The translations under genes were made by a program, and so were the position numbers. Shown piece by piece: positions 43,328 to 51,384 of a DNA stretch of 64,000 bases; position 1 is the stretch's first letter, and the number at the start of each line of letters is the position of its first letter. The stretch covers positions 62,001 through 126,000 of the forward strand of contig NZ_CP031015.1 of the NCBI RefSeq assembly GCF_003850245.1, read 5' to 3'. This DNA comes from Microbacterium sp. ABRD28. Lineage in GTDB: Bacteria; Actinomycetota; Actinomycetes; Actinomycetales; Microbacteriaceae. The notes beneath the pieces were generated by a model. The model did not search any database, was not told the origin of the DNA, and was given only the letters and a program-made list of their open reading frames with translations.

Positions 43328-44119
43328 TCACGGGTGAGAAAGGACACCTGTCACGGTGCGCTCGAGCGGGCGGAACGCGAACACCTTCTCGCGTCCGTCG
43401 CTGAGAATGCGGGCGTCGACCCCGAAGGTCGAACGAATGAGGTCGACCGTCAGAACGTCGGAAGGTGAGCCGCTGGCGATCACCCTCCCCTCTGCCAGAA
43501 CCACGACGAGATCGCAGTACCGCGCTGCGAGATTCAGATCGTGCAGAGCAACGATGACGGTGGCACCCAACGATCGCACCGTGGTCATGAGGTCGTGCTG
43601 GTGACTGATGTCGAGGTGATTGCTCGGTTCGTCGAGAATCAACACGGGCGTCTGCTGCGCCAGCGCCCGCGCGAGCATCACGCGCTGACGCTGCCCGCCT
43701 GAGAGCGAGGCCACCATGCGATCGCTCAGGTCCTCGATCTCGGCCCTGCGCAGAGCGTGCGCGACGATCCGTCGATCCGCCGAGGTGTCTCTGCCGAAGG
43801 TGGTCCGATGCGGCGCGCGTCCGAGCAGGACGGTCTCCTCGACGGTGAGGTCGAAGTCGAGAACGGCTTCCTGCAGCATGACGGCGACAGCTTTGGCTGC
43901 CTGCCGCGCGGTGACCGACCGCACGTCGCGATCACCCACCGCCACGGTGCCCGAGACGGGGGCGACAGCGCGATACACCGTGCGCAGCAATGTCGACTTG
44001 CCCGACCCGTTCGGTCCGACGAATCCGGCGACGGCGCCCGAGGGGATGTCGATGGTCGCGCCGTGCACGATGGCACGGCCCCCGCGTAAGACGGTGACGT
44101 TCGAGAACCGGACCCTCAT
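43328..44119 (-). CDS. ABC transporter ATPase, FecE/FhuC type
   Basis: A 263-residue ATP-binding subunit. Walker A is GPNGSGKST near residue 36, signature LSGGQRQRVMLARALAQ, Walker B VLILDEPSNHLD and switch His in VALHDLNLAARYCD, all typical of iron-chelate importers. It powers the FecCD permease encoded upstream. Its ATG overlaps the permease stop (ATGA), and translation is likely coupled. Confidence 0.95.
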   Translation of the reverse strand: MRVRFSNVTVLRGGRAIVHGATIDIPSGAVAGFVGPNGSGKSTLLRTVYRAVAPVSGTVAVGDRDVRSVTARQAAKAVAVMLQEAVLDFDLTVEETVLLGRAPHRTTFGRDTSADRRIVAHALRRAEIEDLSDRMVASLSGGQRQRVMLARALAQQTPVLILDEPSNHLDISHQHDLMTTVRSLGATVIVALHDLNLAARYCDLVVVLAEGRVIASGSPSDVLTVDLIRSTFGVDARILSDGREKVFAFRPLERTVTGVLSHP

Positions 44120-45234
44120 CGACCGAAGCCCGCCTTCTCGGCGCCGTCCCGACGCATGAGCCACAGGAAGAACGGCGCCCCCACGAATGCGGTGAGAATG
44201 CCCAGGGGGATCTCCGTGGGCGCGGCGACGGTGCGCGCCAGCAGATCGGCGGTCACCAGGAACACCGCACCGCCGATGACGGTGAGCGGGAGCATTCGCC
44301 GGTGATCGGCCCCGACGAGGATGCGGGCGATGTGAGGAACAACCAAGCCGACGAACCCGATGCCGCCGGCAACCGAGACGATCGTTCCAGTCAGCAGCGA
44401 TGCCACCACGAGGAGGAGGATGCGCAGGCGCGCCGGGTCCACCCCCAGCGAGATCGCCGACTCGTCTCCGGTCATCAGCGCGTTCAACGACCGCGACCAC
44501 AGGGCCGCGACGGTGCAGGCCACAACGAGCGCAATGGCAGGACCGAGGAGGCTGCTCATGGTGGCAGCCGACACGCTGCCGAGGAGGAAGAACAGGACGC
44601 CCACGACGTTCTGCGCGTCCGTCGATATCGTCAGATAGCTCGTCACGGCGCTCAGGAGTGTGCCCAGAGCAACGCCGGCGAGGATCATCCGGGTGGGTGA
44701 CACCGTGCCTGAGGACCGGGCCAGCAGAGCCACGGCCACACAGGTCGCAAGAGCACCCGCGAACGCCGCGATGTTCAGCGACAGCCCACCCAGCGCTGCT
44801 GAGCCGAGCACGATCACCGAAACGGCACCGACGCTCGCACCCGATGACACGCCCAGGATGTACGGATCAGCAAGCGGGTTGCGGACGGTGACCTGCATCA
44901 GCGCTCCCGCCAGCGCGAGCCCGGCTCCCGCCAGGGCAGCCAACATCGCGCGGGGCAGCCGGAACTGCCACACCGCCTGATCCTGCAGCGGCGTCAGCGA
45001 GCCATCCACCATCCACGGCATGCCGGGAACCAGATGCCCAAGGACGATCTGGCCCGCTTGAAGGAGCGTGACGGGCACCGAGCCGACTGCCGCGGAAATG
45101 ACGAGAAGCAGAGCGAGAACGCTCACAAGCCCCGAGCACCACAGGGGGGTCGCTCGCATGGCGCGGCGACGCTGCCTGGCTTGTTCGGCGGCGGGCATGA
45201 CGCGCTCGAAGGAAAGTCGCGTCGCAGCAGGCAC
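44116..45234 (-). CDS. FecCD-family iron-chelate ABC permease
   Basis: A 372-residue permease with about ten membrane helices. The N-terminal signature WQFRLPRAMLAALAGAGLA, then LMQVTVRNPLADPYILGVSS, and the late GFVGLVVPHIARILVGADHR are standard for FecCD/BtuC proteins. Only one permease gene is present, so it should form a homodimer. GTG at 45234 coincides with the predicted transcription start (six bases after the -10), which points to a leaderless message; an internal ATG at 45198 has no ribosome site. It is the first gene of the five-gene operon reading to 38950. Confidence 0.94.
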   Translation of the reverse strand: MPAATRLSFERVMPAAEQARQRRRAMRATPLWCSGLVSVLALLLVISAAVGSVPVTLLQAGQIVLGHLVPGMPWMVDGSLTPLQDQAVWQFRLPRAMLAALAGAGLALAGALMQVTVRNPLADPYILGVSSGASVGAVSVIVLGSAALGGLSLNIAAFAGALATCVAVALLARSSGTVSPTRMILAGVALGTLLSAVTSYLTISTDAQNVVGVLFFLLGSVSAATMSSLLGPAIALVVACTVAALWSRSLNALMTGDESAISLGVDPARLRILLLVVASLLTGTIVSVAGGIGFVGLVVPHIARILVGADHRRMLPLTVIGGAVFLVTADLLARTVAAPTEIPLGILTAFVGAPFFLWLMRRDGAEKAGFGR

Positions 45235-45240
45235 GGACCA

Positions 45241-45269
45241 ATGCTATCGAGAATGATTCTCGTTCCCAA
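45241..45269 (-). promoter_or_regulatory. Promoter of the iron-type transport operon with a Fur-family box in the spacer
   Basis: On the minus strand TTGGGA (45269-45264) and TAGCAT (45246-45241) are separated by exactly 17 bases. The spacer contains CGAGAATCATTCTCG (45262-45248), a perfect 7-1-7 palindrome of the Fur/Zur type. A bound repressor would cover both promoter elements. Confidence 0.8.
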
Positions 45270-45347
45270 CCACGTGGAGATAATGGGATGCTCACTCTCC
45301 GGCGGCGTCACAACTCGGTCGCGCAAGGGCCAACCCTGCCCAGTCAG

Positions 45348-45637
45348 CTATCCGCCCACCGATTCGTCGCCGATCTCGGAGATCTCGGCAACCGACTGAG
45401 CGTGCAACTGCAGCATCAGCAGGGCGCTGTCACTGATGAGGGCGGCGTTGGCATCCCCCATCGCCTCGAGCACTTTCCGCGGTACAGCTTGAACACGTAG
45501 ACAGGAGAGACCTTCGCCTCCCGCGCCGTGTCTGCCACCGTCGTGCGGTGGTATCCACCCCGGCCGAACTCCCGCAGCGCCGCCGCCGCAAGGAGTGGAC
45601 GACGGGAATCGGCGGGCGAGAGCATGGACTGAGGCAT
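45348..45637 (-). pseudogene. Broken TetR-family regulator gene
   Basis: The first half encodes a TetR HTH (LAAAALREFGRGGYHRTTVA, AREAKVSPVYVFKLYRGK). Near 45480 the frame breaks. The adjacent frame continues with a typical TetR continuation (ALISDSALLMLQLHAQSVAEI) and soon ends at 45348. About 100 residues of the usual ligand-binding domain are missing. Either frame alone yields a non-functional peptide. I read it as a frameshifted and truncated remnant. The frameshift would need confirmation against raw sequence. It lies between the iron operon and the SpoIIM-like gene and no functional partner is obvious. Confidence 0.7.
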
Positions 45638-45724
45638 GAGAGTGACCGCGCACTCACTCTGCGTGATGTCGAAACGGGGTGACCGCGCCCCCACGCGATC
45701 ACCCCGCTCGGCTGGGTGCCGAGG

Positions 45725-46387
45725 CTACAGAAGGAGCTCACTGAGCGGCCCGACCAGGTACCGCAGTGAGTACGCCTCCCAGGCCGCGCCGATCACGAGA
45801 AGGACCACTGCCGGCAAGGCCAGAAGACCGATCCGCTGGAGGCCTCGGACGTAGCCCTGCCGCCGATTCTTCGCCCCCACGGTGCGGGGGAAGAGCCAGT
45901 GCTTGCCGAGGAGGTACGCACCGAGGACGAGCATCAGGTAGGCCTGGAGCTCGATGATCACCGTCAGGGCGTGCGGGATCTGCGCGACCCATCCCACCGG
46001 AGTGGTCGGGACGAGCGTGATGCCGGTCTGAAACGCCCAGTATCCGAAGAATGCCAGTCCGGCGAAGGGCACGATGAGGGACGGCAGGACGATGGTGAAC
46101 AGGCTCAGCCGGACCACGTTCACCCCGAGGATCACGAGGCCGAACAGCACCGGGTTCATGAACACCCTCGCCACCAGGTCGGCGTCACCGTTCTCTTCGA
46201 GCGCGGCGATGCGCGCCTCGTTGAGCTCGGGGAAGATCAGGCCGATCACGAAGCCGATCAGGACGAGTCCGTACGTGGCGAGGTTGAGGAGAAGATACAC
46301 GCGGGCGTTCTCGCGGATGAGCCGGAAGGGCCGCCGCCACAGGGGCACGCGTGCCGTCGGGACAGGAATGGTCGATGTGGAGGTCAT
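45725..46387 (-). CDS. Stage II sporulation protein M-like membrane protein
   Basis: A 220-residue polytopic membrane protein with about five hydrophobic segments (near 28-50, 75-100, 105-130, 140-165 and 185-210). The pattern RLIRENARVYLLLNLATYGLV at the N-terminus and the HALTVIIELQAYLMLVLGAY region match the SpoIIM/DUF95 family, whose members in non-sporulating actinobacteria have no assigned role. ATG at 46387 is chosen over an upstream ATG because the earlier residues are not conserved-looking. It is divergent from a small membrane protein and two-component system, with a large dyad between them. Confidence 0.8.
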   Translation of the reverse strand: MTSTSTIPVPTARVPLWRRPFRLIRENARVYLLLNLATYGLVLIGFVIGLIFPELNEARIAALEENGDADLVARVFMNPVLFGLVILGVNVVRLSLFTIVLPSLIVPFAGLAFFGYWAFQTGITLVPTTPVGWVAQIPHALTVIIELQAYLMLVLGAYLLGKHWLFPRTVGAKNRRQGYVRGLQRIGLLALPAVVLLVIGAAWEAYSLRYLVGPLSELLL

Positions 46388-46421
46388 GCATCCATCGCAC
46401 ACGGTGCGGAGCCTTTCGTGC

Positions 46422-46461
46422 AGTGGCGTCACGTCACGACGAAAAGTGACACCACGTCACT
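46422..46461. promoter_or_regulatory. Candidate response-regulator operator
   Basis: Two 16-mers of the form AGTG-n-CGT-n3-GTCAC, at 46422-46437 and inverted at 46446-46461, are separated by 8 bases and match in 12 of 16 positions. They lie between the SpoIIM-like gene and the kinase/regulator operon. Confidence 0.5.
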
Positions 46462-46495
46462 ACCGGAGCCCGCCCCATGCGACGACGCTGGCACG

Positions 46496-46744
46496 GTGAC
46501 CAGACTTCGCCGCACACTTCTCAGCGGCCTCATCGCCATATCGGCCGTCATCTTCCTCGCCTACATTGGTCTGTACTTCTTCGATTTCGGTCTCTTCGTG
46601 ACCCTCCCCGAGGGCATCACGCGGATCTTCATCGAGAACCCCTTCCTGATGTACGCGGCCCTCGCCCTCCTCGTCGCGGCGATGATCGCCAAGATCCGCA
46701 CCGACCGCGCGATGAGGCGAGACCGCAGCGGGGAGCAGAACTGA
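46496..46744 (+). CDS. Small membrane protein preceding the histidine kinase
   Basis: An 82-residue protein with two predicted membrane helices (about residues 8-30 and 50-67) and a basic C-terminus (RTDRAMRRDRSGEQN). I do not recognise a family. GTG at 46496 begins the hydrophobic protein; the ribosome site is weak. It ends just before the kinase gene and is likely cotranscribed. It could be a sensor accessory or a simple membrane protein whose expression the regulator controls. Confidence 0.65.
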   Translation: MTRLRRTLLSGLIAISAVIFLAYIGLYFFDFGLFVTLPEGITRIFIENPFLMYAALALLVAAMIAKIRTDRAMRRDRSGEQN

Positions 46745-46782
46745 TCCGAGACGTCCACCAGGATCCCCCCATCGATGCCCGC

Positions 46783-47895
46783 ATGCGGCGGGTGTCGATG
46801 CTCAGCGCGATCGCCGCCCTCGCGCCCCTGAGCATCGTGGGTGTGGCCCTCACCGCCCGATCGTGGTGGGAGGGCGTGACGATGGCTTTCGGCTATCTGC
46901 TCGCCCTCGGCGTGCTGCGGGCCTGGAGCCTGGACGGCTATCCACGGCACGCGATCTTCGCCCTGGTGTTCACCGCGGCGACCTGGACCGCCGACTCGCT
47001 GCGGGGCACGACCTTCATCGGGTTCGTCCCCCTTGCGCTCGTCGGTGGGATGCTCCTGCTGCGAACCGGGCGCTGGAGAATCTGGGTCGGGTTCTTCGCG
47101 ATCGGGGTGGCGGCGATCGGCGCCAGCGGGTTCGCGTTCCGCCCCCCGACGTGGATCCTGTTCGCCTCGTATGTCGTCGTGCCGTTCATCGGCACGCTGT
47201 TCGTCTTCGGCGTCATCCTCACGTGCGAGCAGGCGTGGCTCATCGCTCGGCGGTTGGACCGCGCGAAGCAGATCGAGGCCGATCTCGCCGTGGCCCGCGA
47301 GCGCGTGCGCTTCGCGGGCGATCTGCACGACATCCAGGGCCATTCCCTGCACGTGATCAAACTCAAAGCGGCGCTGGCGAGGAAGGTGATGCGCATCGAC
47401 CCGGATCGCGCGGATGCCGAGCTCGGCGAGATCCGCCGGATCGCCGACGAGACGATCACGGCGACCCGGTCGCTGGCGTATGCGCACCATGAACTGAACC
47501 TCGTGGCCGAGCTCGAGAACGCCAAACGGCTGTGCGAGGCTGCCGGCTTGTCGGTGGAGGCCCGCTTCGACGGCGACCCCGGCGCCGCCACGCACCCGCT
47601 CCTGGCCCAGGTGCTGCGGGAGGCGACGACCAACCTGCTCCGTCACGCCCATCCGACCAGCGTCTGGATTACGGCGTCTCCCGTCGCCGTGGAGGTGGCC
47701 AACGATGGGCTCGGCGCTATGCCTGACGATGCGCCCGACGATGAGGCGGAGATGAGCCTTCGGGGCCTGGCGAGACTGCGCGCGCGAGTGGAGAACGTGG
47801 ATGGCACCCTCGAGATCACGCGCACCCCGGAGCGATTCGTCGTGGCTGCGCGCATTCCGGCGGATTCCACTGAGCGAACGAAGGAGATGATGTGA
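46783..47895 (+). CDS. NarL/DesK-type sensor histidine kinase
   Basis: A 370-residue kinase: four to six membrane segments (residues 7-150), then a short coiled coil and the HisKA_3 dimerisation helix FAGDLHDIQGHSLHVIKLK, whose first His is the phosphate acceptor. The ATPase part has N-box REATTNLLRHA and G-box VANDGLG and is short, as in DesK-like kinases. The membrane part is the likely sensor. The start is uncertain: ATG 46783 lacks a ribosome site, while GGGGAG lies before a CTG at 46741 that overlaps the previous stop. It is coupled to the response regulator through a GTGA overlap. Confidence 0.88.
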   Translation: MRRVSMLSAIAALAPLSIVGVALTARSWWEGVTMAFGYLLALGVLRAWSLDGYPRHAIFALVFTAATWTADSLRGTTFIGFVPLALVGGMLLLRTGRWRIWVGFFAIGVAAIGASGFAFRPPTWILFASYVVVPFIGTLFVFGVILTCEQAWLIARRLDRAKQIEADLAVARERVRFAGDLHDIQGHSLHVIKLKAALARKVMRIDPDRADAELGEIRRIADETITATRSLAYAHHELNLVAELENAKRLCEAAGLSVEARFDGDPGAATHPLLAQVLREATTNLLRHAHPTSVWITASPVAVEVANDGLGAMPDDAPDDEAEMSLRGLARLRARVENVDGTLEITRTPERFVVAARIPADSTERTKEMM

Positions 47896-48512
47896 CGACC
47901 GACGTGGAGCCCGTCCGCATCGTTCTGGCCGATGACGAACGCCTCCTGCGCGGCGCCCTCGCCGCGCTGCTTCCCCTCGACGGCACCATCGAGGTCGTCG
48001 CGCAGGCCGACAACGGCGCCGATGCCGTCACCGCGACGCGGCGGCACAGCCCCGATGTCGTGGTCATCGACCTGGAGATGCCGGAGTTGGACGGTCTTGA
48101 GGCTGTCCGCGAGATCCTGGCGGAGCGGCCCGAGCAGCGGGTGCTGATGCTCACCCGGCACGCCCGGCCGGGGGTGCTGCGACGCGCACTGGGACTCGGG
48201 ATCGTCGGCTTCATGAGCAAAGGCGCCGATCCCGAAGAGATCGCCGAGGTGATCCACAAGCTCCACGCGGGCGGGCGATGGATCGCGCACGACGTGCTCG
48301 AGGCATCCGTGGTGGATGACTCACCCTTGACCGATCGGGAGGCAGACGCCCTGCGCGAGACCCGTGAGGGCTACTCGGTCAGAGACATCGCGCGACGACT
48401 GCACCTGGCGCCCGGCACGGTGCGCAACTACCTCTCGAGCGCGATGCAGAAGACCGGCGCCACCACCCGGCACGATGCGGCAAGAGCCGCCCGCGACCGC
48501 GGCTGGCTGTGA
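47892..48512 (+). CDS. NarL/LuxR-family response regulator
   Basis: A 206-residue regulator. The receiver domain (about 8-125) has DD at LADDERLL, the phospho-acceptor Asp in VVVIDLEMPELDG, Thr in LMLTRHA and Lys in FMSKGA. The C-terminal HTH is LTDREADALRETREGYSVRD followed by LHLAPGTVRNYLSSAMQKTG. GTG at 47892 overlaps the kinase stop and has GAAGGAG upstream. DesR-like regulators often act on adjacent divergent genes; the dyad at 46422-46461 is a candidate site. Confidence 0.94.
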   Translation: MTTDVEPVRIVLADDERLLRGALAALLPLDGTIEVVAQADNGADAVTATRRHSPDVVVIDLEMPELDGLEAVREILAERPEQRVLMLTRHARPGVLRRALGLGIVGFMSKGADPEEIAEVIHKLHAGGRWIAHDVLEASVVDDSPLTDREADALRETREGYSVRDIARRLHLAPGTVRNYLSSAMQKTGATTRHDAARAARDRGWL

Positions 48513-48837
48513 GAATGGGGCGGCGCGGAGCTCCGACGCGATACCGGAGCGGTGACGAGGCGGCCCTTGTGAAGCCAGCTGGGCGCGCTGAGTTCAGATG
48601 AGAAAGACGAGGATCGGCGCCCAGATCGTGGTGAGGCCCGGGCAGCGACCAATACTCTGACCGGAGACTCCCCGGACCGGCGGACGAGGTCAGCGCTCCC
48701 CCGGCTGACCGCAGCGTGCGGGCACCCGGACTCGCGGCCGTGACGTGGAGTCCAGGCCCCCTTGAGCATCCCTCGTCGGTACTGCGCTCGAGGGGGCCGC
48801 CTCTGATCCGACGTGGCACCGGTCAGAGGCGGGCACG
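48513..48837. other. 325-base convergent intergenic region
   Basis: No gene is apparent. A 20-codon ATG frame near 48599 has no ribosome site or family resemblance. The right part contains the terminator at 48755-48797. Confidence 0.5.
48755..48797. terminator. Terminator of the shared GGCCCCCTyGAGC family, copy 1
   Basis: GGCCCCCTTGAGC (48755-48767) pairs with GCTCGAGGGGGCC (48785-48797) across a 17-base loop. The same stem and parts of the loop recur at 62332-62375. It lies between convergent genes and can serve both. Confidence 0.75.
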
Positions 48838-49200
48838 TCAGCCCCGTGAGCCCCGGCGGTGCAGCTCACCCGCGACAGCGGAAGGGTCGTCGACGGTGAG
48901 GACGAGTTCATCGAACCGGGGCTGCGAGGCGAGACGGATGATCACGACGTCGCCGCGACCGGAGACGTTCCAGAACTGGCGCCTGCCGTCGGAGAGGAAC
49001 CTGCCCGAGACCTTGCCGAAGAGGCGCAGGCCCGGCCACCTCCGTCCCCGCGGCCGCACCTCGGCGGCGGGGCGAACGGAGACGCCCTTGACAGCCGACA
49101 TCGGCACGACGATGCGGCGAGTGAACGACCAGACCTTGTCGAGACCCTTCGGCTCGACGACCAAGTTGCCGCCCGTCACGGTGACACGGGTGCCGCTCAC
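48838..49200 (-). CDS. 120-residue protein of unknown function, PH-like pattern
   Basis: A basic protein with repeated beta-strand patterns (TRVTVTGGNLVVEPKG, RRIVVPMSAVKGVSVRPA, RRQFWNVSGRGDVVIIRLA, FDELVLTVDDPSAVAGELHRR). This resembles small bacterial PH-like domains that bind membranes or peptides, but I cannot assign a family with certainty. GTG at 49200 overlaps the stop of the CPBP protease gene (GTGA), so it is the last gene of a three-gene operon starting at 50827. It has no signal peptide or transmembrane helix. Confidence 0.75.
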   Translation of the reverse strand: MSGTRVTVTGGNLVVEPKGLDKVWSFTRRIVVPMSAVKGVSVRPAAEVRPRGRRWPGLRLFGKVSGRFLSDGRRQFWNVSGRGDVVIIRLASQPRFDELVLTVDDPSAVAGELHRRGSRG

Positions 49201-50219
49201 GAGCGGGCCTTCGTCGCGGTGTCTGCGAGAGGCTGCGCCGCGGCATCCGACAGTCCCGCCGTCTGCTCGGCAGCGGGGCGGGCCGGACGGAACTGGCCCG
49301 TGACGATGAGGATGACGACGAGGAAGACCGGGACGATCCAGCCGCTCCAGCCGAGCACCGTGGCCTGCGCGGTGTCGATCTGTTCGCCGGCCATCGCGAA
49401 GAGCAGGAACGACCCGGCGGCGCCGTTGAATGCCGCGTGAGCGAGGGCGGCGGGCCAGACCGACGCGGAGCGGATGCGGAGCCATCCGAACACCGCCCCG
49501 ATCACGATGCACATCGCGACCATCGCGGAGAGCCCCAGCCAGCCGGGCGCGTCGGGATAGTTGTAGCCGAGAAGGATGAGCGGCGCGTGCCAGAGCCCCC
49601 AGATGACACCGGAGATGAGGATGGCGGGAAGCGTGCCCAGCGGCAGGAGCTTCGGGAGCAGCCAGCCGCGCCAGCCGAGCTCTTCGCCGAGGGCGGGGAT
49701 GAGATTGATGAAGGCCGTGAGCGGCAGCATCGCCAGTTGCAGGGCGATGATGACGCCGACGGGGATCGGGACCTCGCCTCCGCCCGCCGCGGCGAGCTGG
49801 GCGTCGAGAACCTCGCGGAACGCCGAGAAGTTCACGAAGTCCGCCGGGTACACCCCGAGGATCGCCCCGATGGGGAGCGCCACCAGCACGAGGGCGATCG
49901 GCACGAAGATGCCGAGGGCGCAGTAGGCGATGAAACGTCCGAGGGGACGGAACGGGGTGAGGCCCAGGGCCCTGGCCTTGCGGGCGGGGCGCTCGACGAA
50001 GAACACCACGATGAGCGCGGCGATCGCGGGCGTCATCATGGTGGCCACCGCGACGACCATGAACCAGGGGGATGCGAGGCCCTCGCCGAACCACAGGGGA
50101 AGGGCGAACAGCCAGGCCAGCACGAACGAGATCGCGAGGAAGATGGCGATCAGGCGGCCGTCGCCGGGCGCGAGGCGTGGTCGTGTCGCCCGGTCACGGG
50201 AGGTGTCGGTGACGGTCAT
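49197..50219 (-). CDS. CPBP family intramembrane glutamic protease
   Basis: A 340-residue polytopic membrane protein of the Rce1/CPBP (ABI) family. The catalytic motifs are all present: [11 protein letters not shown] (Glu-Glu-x3-Arg), GLWHAPLIL and HAAFNGAAG. Family members cleave within or next to membranes or handle peptide antibiotics. ATG at 50219 follows AAGGAG and overlaps the stop of the HTH/DUF3887-like gene (ATGA). Operon context with a small HTH protein suggests it responds to an envelope or peptide signal, though that is inference. Confidence 0.93.
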   Translation of the reverse strand: MTVTDTSRDRATRPRLAPGDGRLIAIFLAISFVLAWLFALPLWFGEGLASPWFMVVAVATMMTPAIAALIVVFFVERPARKARALGLTPFRPLGRFIAYCALGIFVPIALVLVALPIGAILGVYPADFVNFSAFREVLDAQLAAAGGGEVPIPVGVIIALQLAMLPLTAFINLIPALGEELGWRGWLLPKLLPLGTLPAILISGVIWGLWHAPLILLGYNYPDAPGWLGLSAMVAMCIVIGAVFGWLRIRSASVWPAALAHAAFNGAAGSFLLFAMAGEQIDTAQATVLGWSGWIVPVFLVVILIVTGQFRPARPAAEQTAGLSDAAAQPLADTATKARS

Positions 50220-50827
50220 GTCGTCTCCTTCGCTTCGATGAGGTGCAGGCCGGCGATGGTCCTGTCGTCGCGGAATGCGATGCGCGCGGCGTAATCGCCG
50301 GCCTCCATGGCCAGGGGTGTGGTGGTGATCGTGACGTCGGCAGCTCGCACGACATCGGTCTCGCCGACCCCCTCGAGGGCGCCCGAGAGCGCCTGGATCT
50401 GCGCCCACGCGGCGGCGAGGGCGTCTTCGGAGAGGCCGTCGCGCATGGTCGGGTCGAAACGCTCGGTGATGCGAGCCCAGCGGCCGCTCGCCAGGTCGTC
50501 GACGACGGCGGAGGCGAGCTCCGCGGCATCCGGGATCGGAGGAGCGTCGACCGGCTGCCCGGTCGTGGGATCGGTCGGCCGGCCGTAGCGCTGGAAAGCA
50601 GCCTGCCGGGTCACCCCCAGCGCCTCACCGATCGCCTGCCAGGTCATGCCCGATGCGCGGGCGTCGACCACGACCGCACTCACGACGGCGTCGGCTGCTG
50701 CCCGCATCTGCAGCGCCCGCCGGATGGCGCCGGCGGCATCGGGCTGCTGCTGCAGCACGGGGGCGGCGAGGAACGCATCGGTCTCGGCGCGGAGGGCACT
50801 CAGCGCGTCTGTCACGTTCAGTTGCAT
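50216..50827 (-). CDS. HTH protein with DUF3887-like C-terminal domain
   Basis: A 203-residue protein. The N-terminal half includes an HTH ([27 protein letters not shown]). From about 105 the sequence [33 protein letters not shown] resembles DUF3887, a small alpha/beta fold often attached to hydrolases or regulators. This arrangement suggests a regulator with a sensing domain. It starts the operon with the CPBP protease and the 120-residue gene. The ATG lies six bases after a good -10 and has no ribosome site, so the transcript looks leaderless. A TGTCAA-n7-TTGACA dyad over the -10 suggests autoregulation. Confidence 0.85.
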   Translation of the reverse strand: MQLNVTDALSALRAETDAFLAAPVLQQQPDAAGAIRRALQMRAAADAVVSAVVVDARASGMTWQAIGEALGVTRQAAFQRYGRPTDPTTGQPVDAPPIPDAAELASAVVDDLASGRWARITERFDPTMRDGLSEDALAAAWAQIQALSGALEGVGETDVVRAADVTITTTPLAMEAGDYAARIAFRDDRTIAGLHLIEAKETT

Positions 50828-50828
50828 G

Positions 50829-50862
50829 TGTCAAGGCTACGTTGACAAAAGCAATCCGTCAA
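50829..50862 (-). promoter_or_regulatory. Leaderless promoter with overlapping operator
   Basis: TTGACG (50862-50857) and TAGCCT (50839-50834) are 17 bases apart on the minus strand; the ATG begins at 50827. TGTCAA-n7-TTGACA (50829-50847) is an inverted repeat covering the -10, and the -35 itself is a further TTGAC half-site. Confidence 0.7.
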
Positions 50863-51260
50863 TCCAGGACGGCCGTCGCCTCCACTTCGACGAGGATCCC
50901 CGGCTGGAAGAGCGACTGCACGCCCACCAGCGAGGCCGGCGGTGCGGTGAAGCCGATCTCGTCGGCCACCCGGGCGACACCATCGGCGAAGGCGGGGTAC
51001 TGGGCGACATCCCAGTCCGCGACATAGACGGTGAGACGAACGACATCGGCGAACGTCGCCCCGACGCCGGCGAGCGCCGCCGCGACATTGCGATAGGCCT
51101 GCGCCACCTGACCGGCGAGATTCGGGGCGATCAGTTCACCCTGAGCATCCCAGCCCACCTGGCCTGCGACGTGCACATGCCTGGTCCCGGTCGCGACCGC
51201 GACGTGGTGATAGGCGTCGGTGACCGGAAGGCCCTCGGGATTGAACTGCGTGACCGTCAT
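50859..51260 (-). CDS. RidA family protein (YjgF/YER057c/UK114)
   Basis: A 133-residue protein of the RidA fold, members of which hydrolyse reactive enamine/imine intermediates from amino-acid metabolism. Recognisable parts are HVAVATGTRHVHVAGQVGWDAQGE, QVAQAYRNVAAALAGVGATFADVV and LVGVQSLFQPGILVEVEATAV. The Arg near residue 105 that marks true RidA enzymes is replaced (SLVGVQSLFQPG lacks it), so it is probably an Rid paralogue with a different role. ATG at 51260 follows AAGGAG. It is divergent from an HxlR regulator that probably controls it. Confidence 0.9.
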   Translation of the reverse strand: MTVTQFNPEGLPVTDAYHHVAVATGTRHVHVAGQVGWDAQGELIAPNLAGQVAQAYRNVAAALAGVGATFADVVRLTVYVADWDVAQYPAFADGVARVADEIGFTAPPASLVGVQSLFQPGILVEVEATAVLD

Positions 51261-51298
51261 CGGAGTCTCCTTTCGCGGCACCGTCGATCGGCGCGGCT

Positions 51299-51332
51299 AG
51301 TATCTCTGTGATACTCGGTATCTGCTGGATAC
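51299..51332. promoter_or_regulatory. Two HxlR-type operators between ridA-like gene and hxlR
   Basis: AGTATC-tctgt-GATACT (51299-51315) is a perfect dyad, and GTATC-tgctg-GATAC (51318-51332) repeats it 18 bases on. GTATC-n5-GATAC is close to sites known for HxlR/QorR regulators. Confidence 0.75.
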
Positions 51333-51384
51333 TTCAAGGTGCCGAAGAGACGAGCACGTAACCAGGTGACGGGAAGGAAACCGG

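Noticed and set aside
50859-51260. Calling the Rid-family protein a true RidA deaminase
   Set aside because: The arginine expected in the active site is not visible, so only the family name is used.
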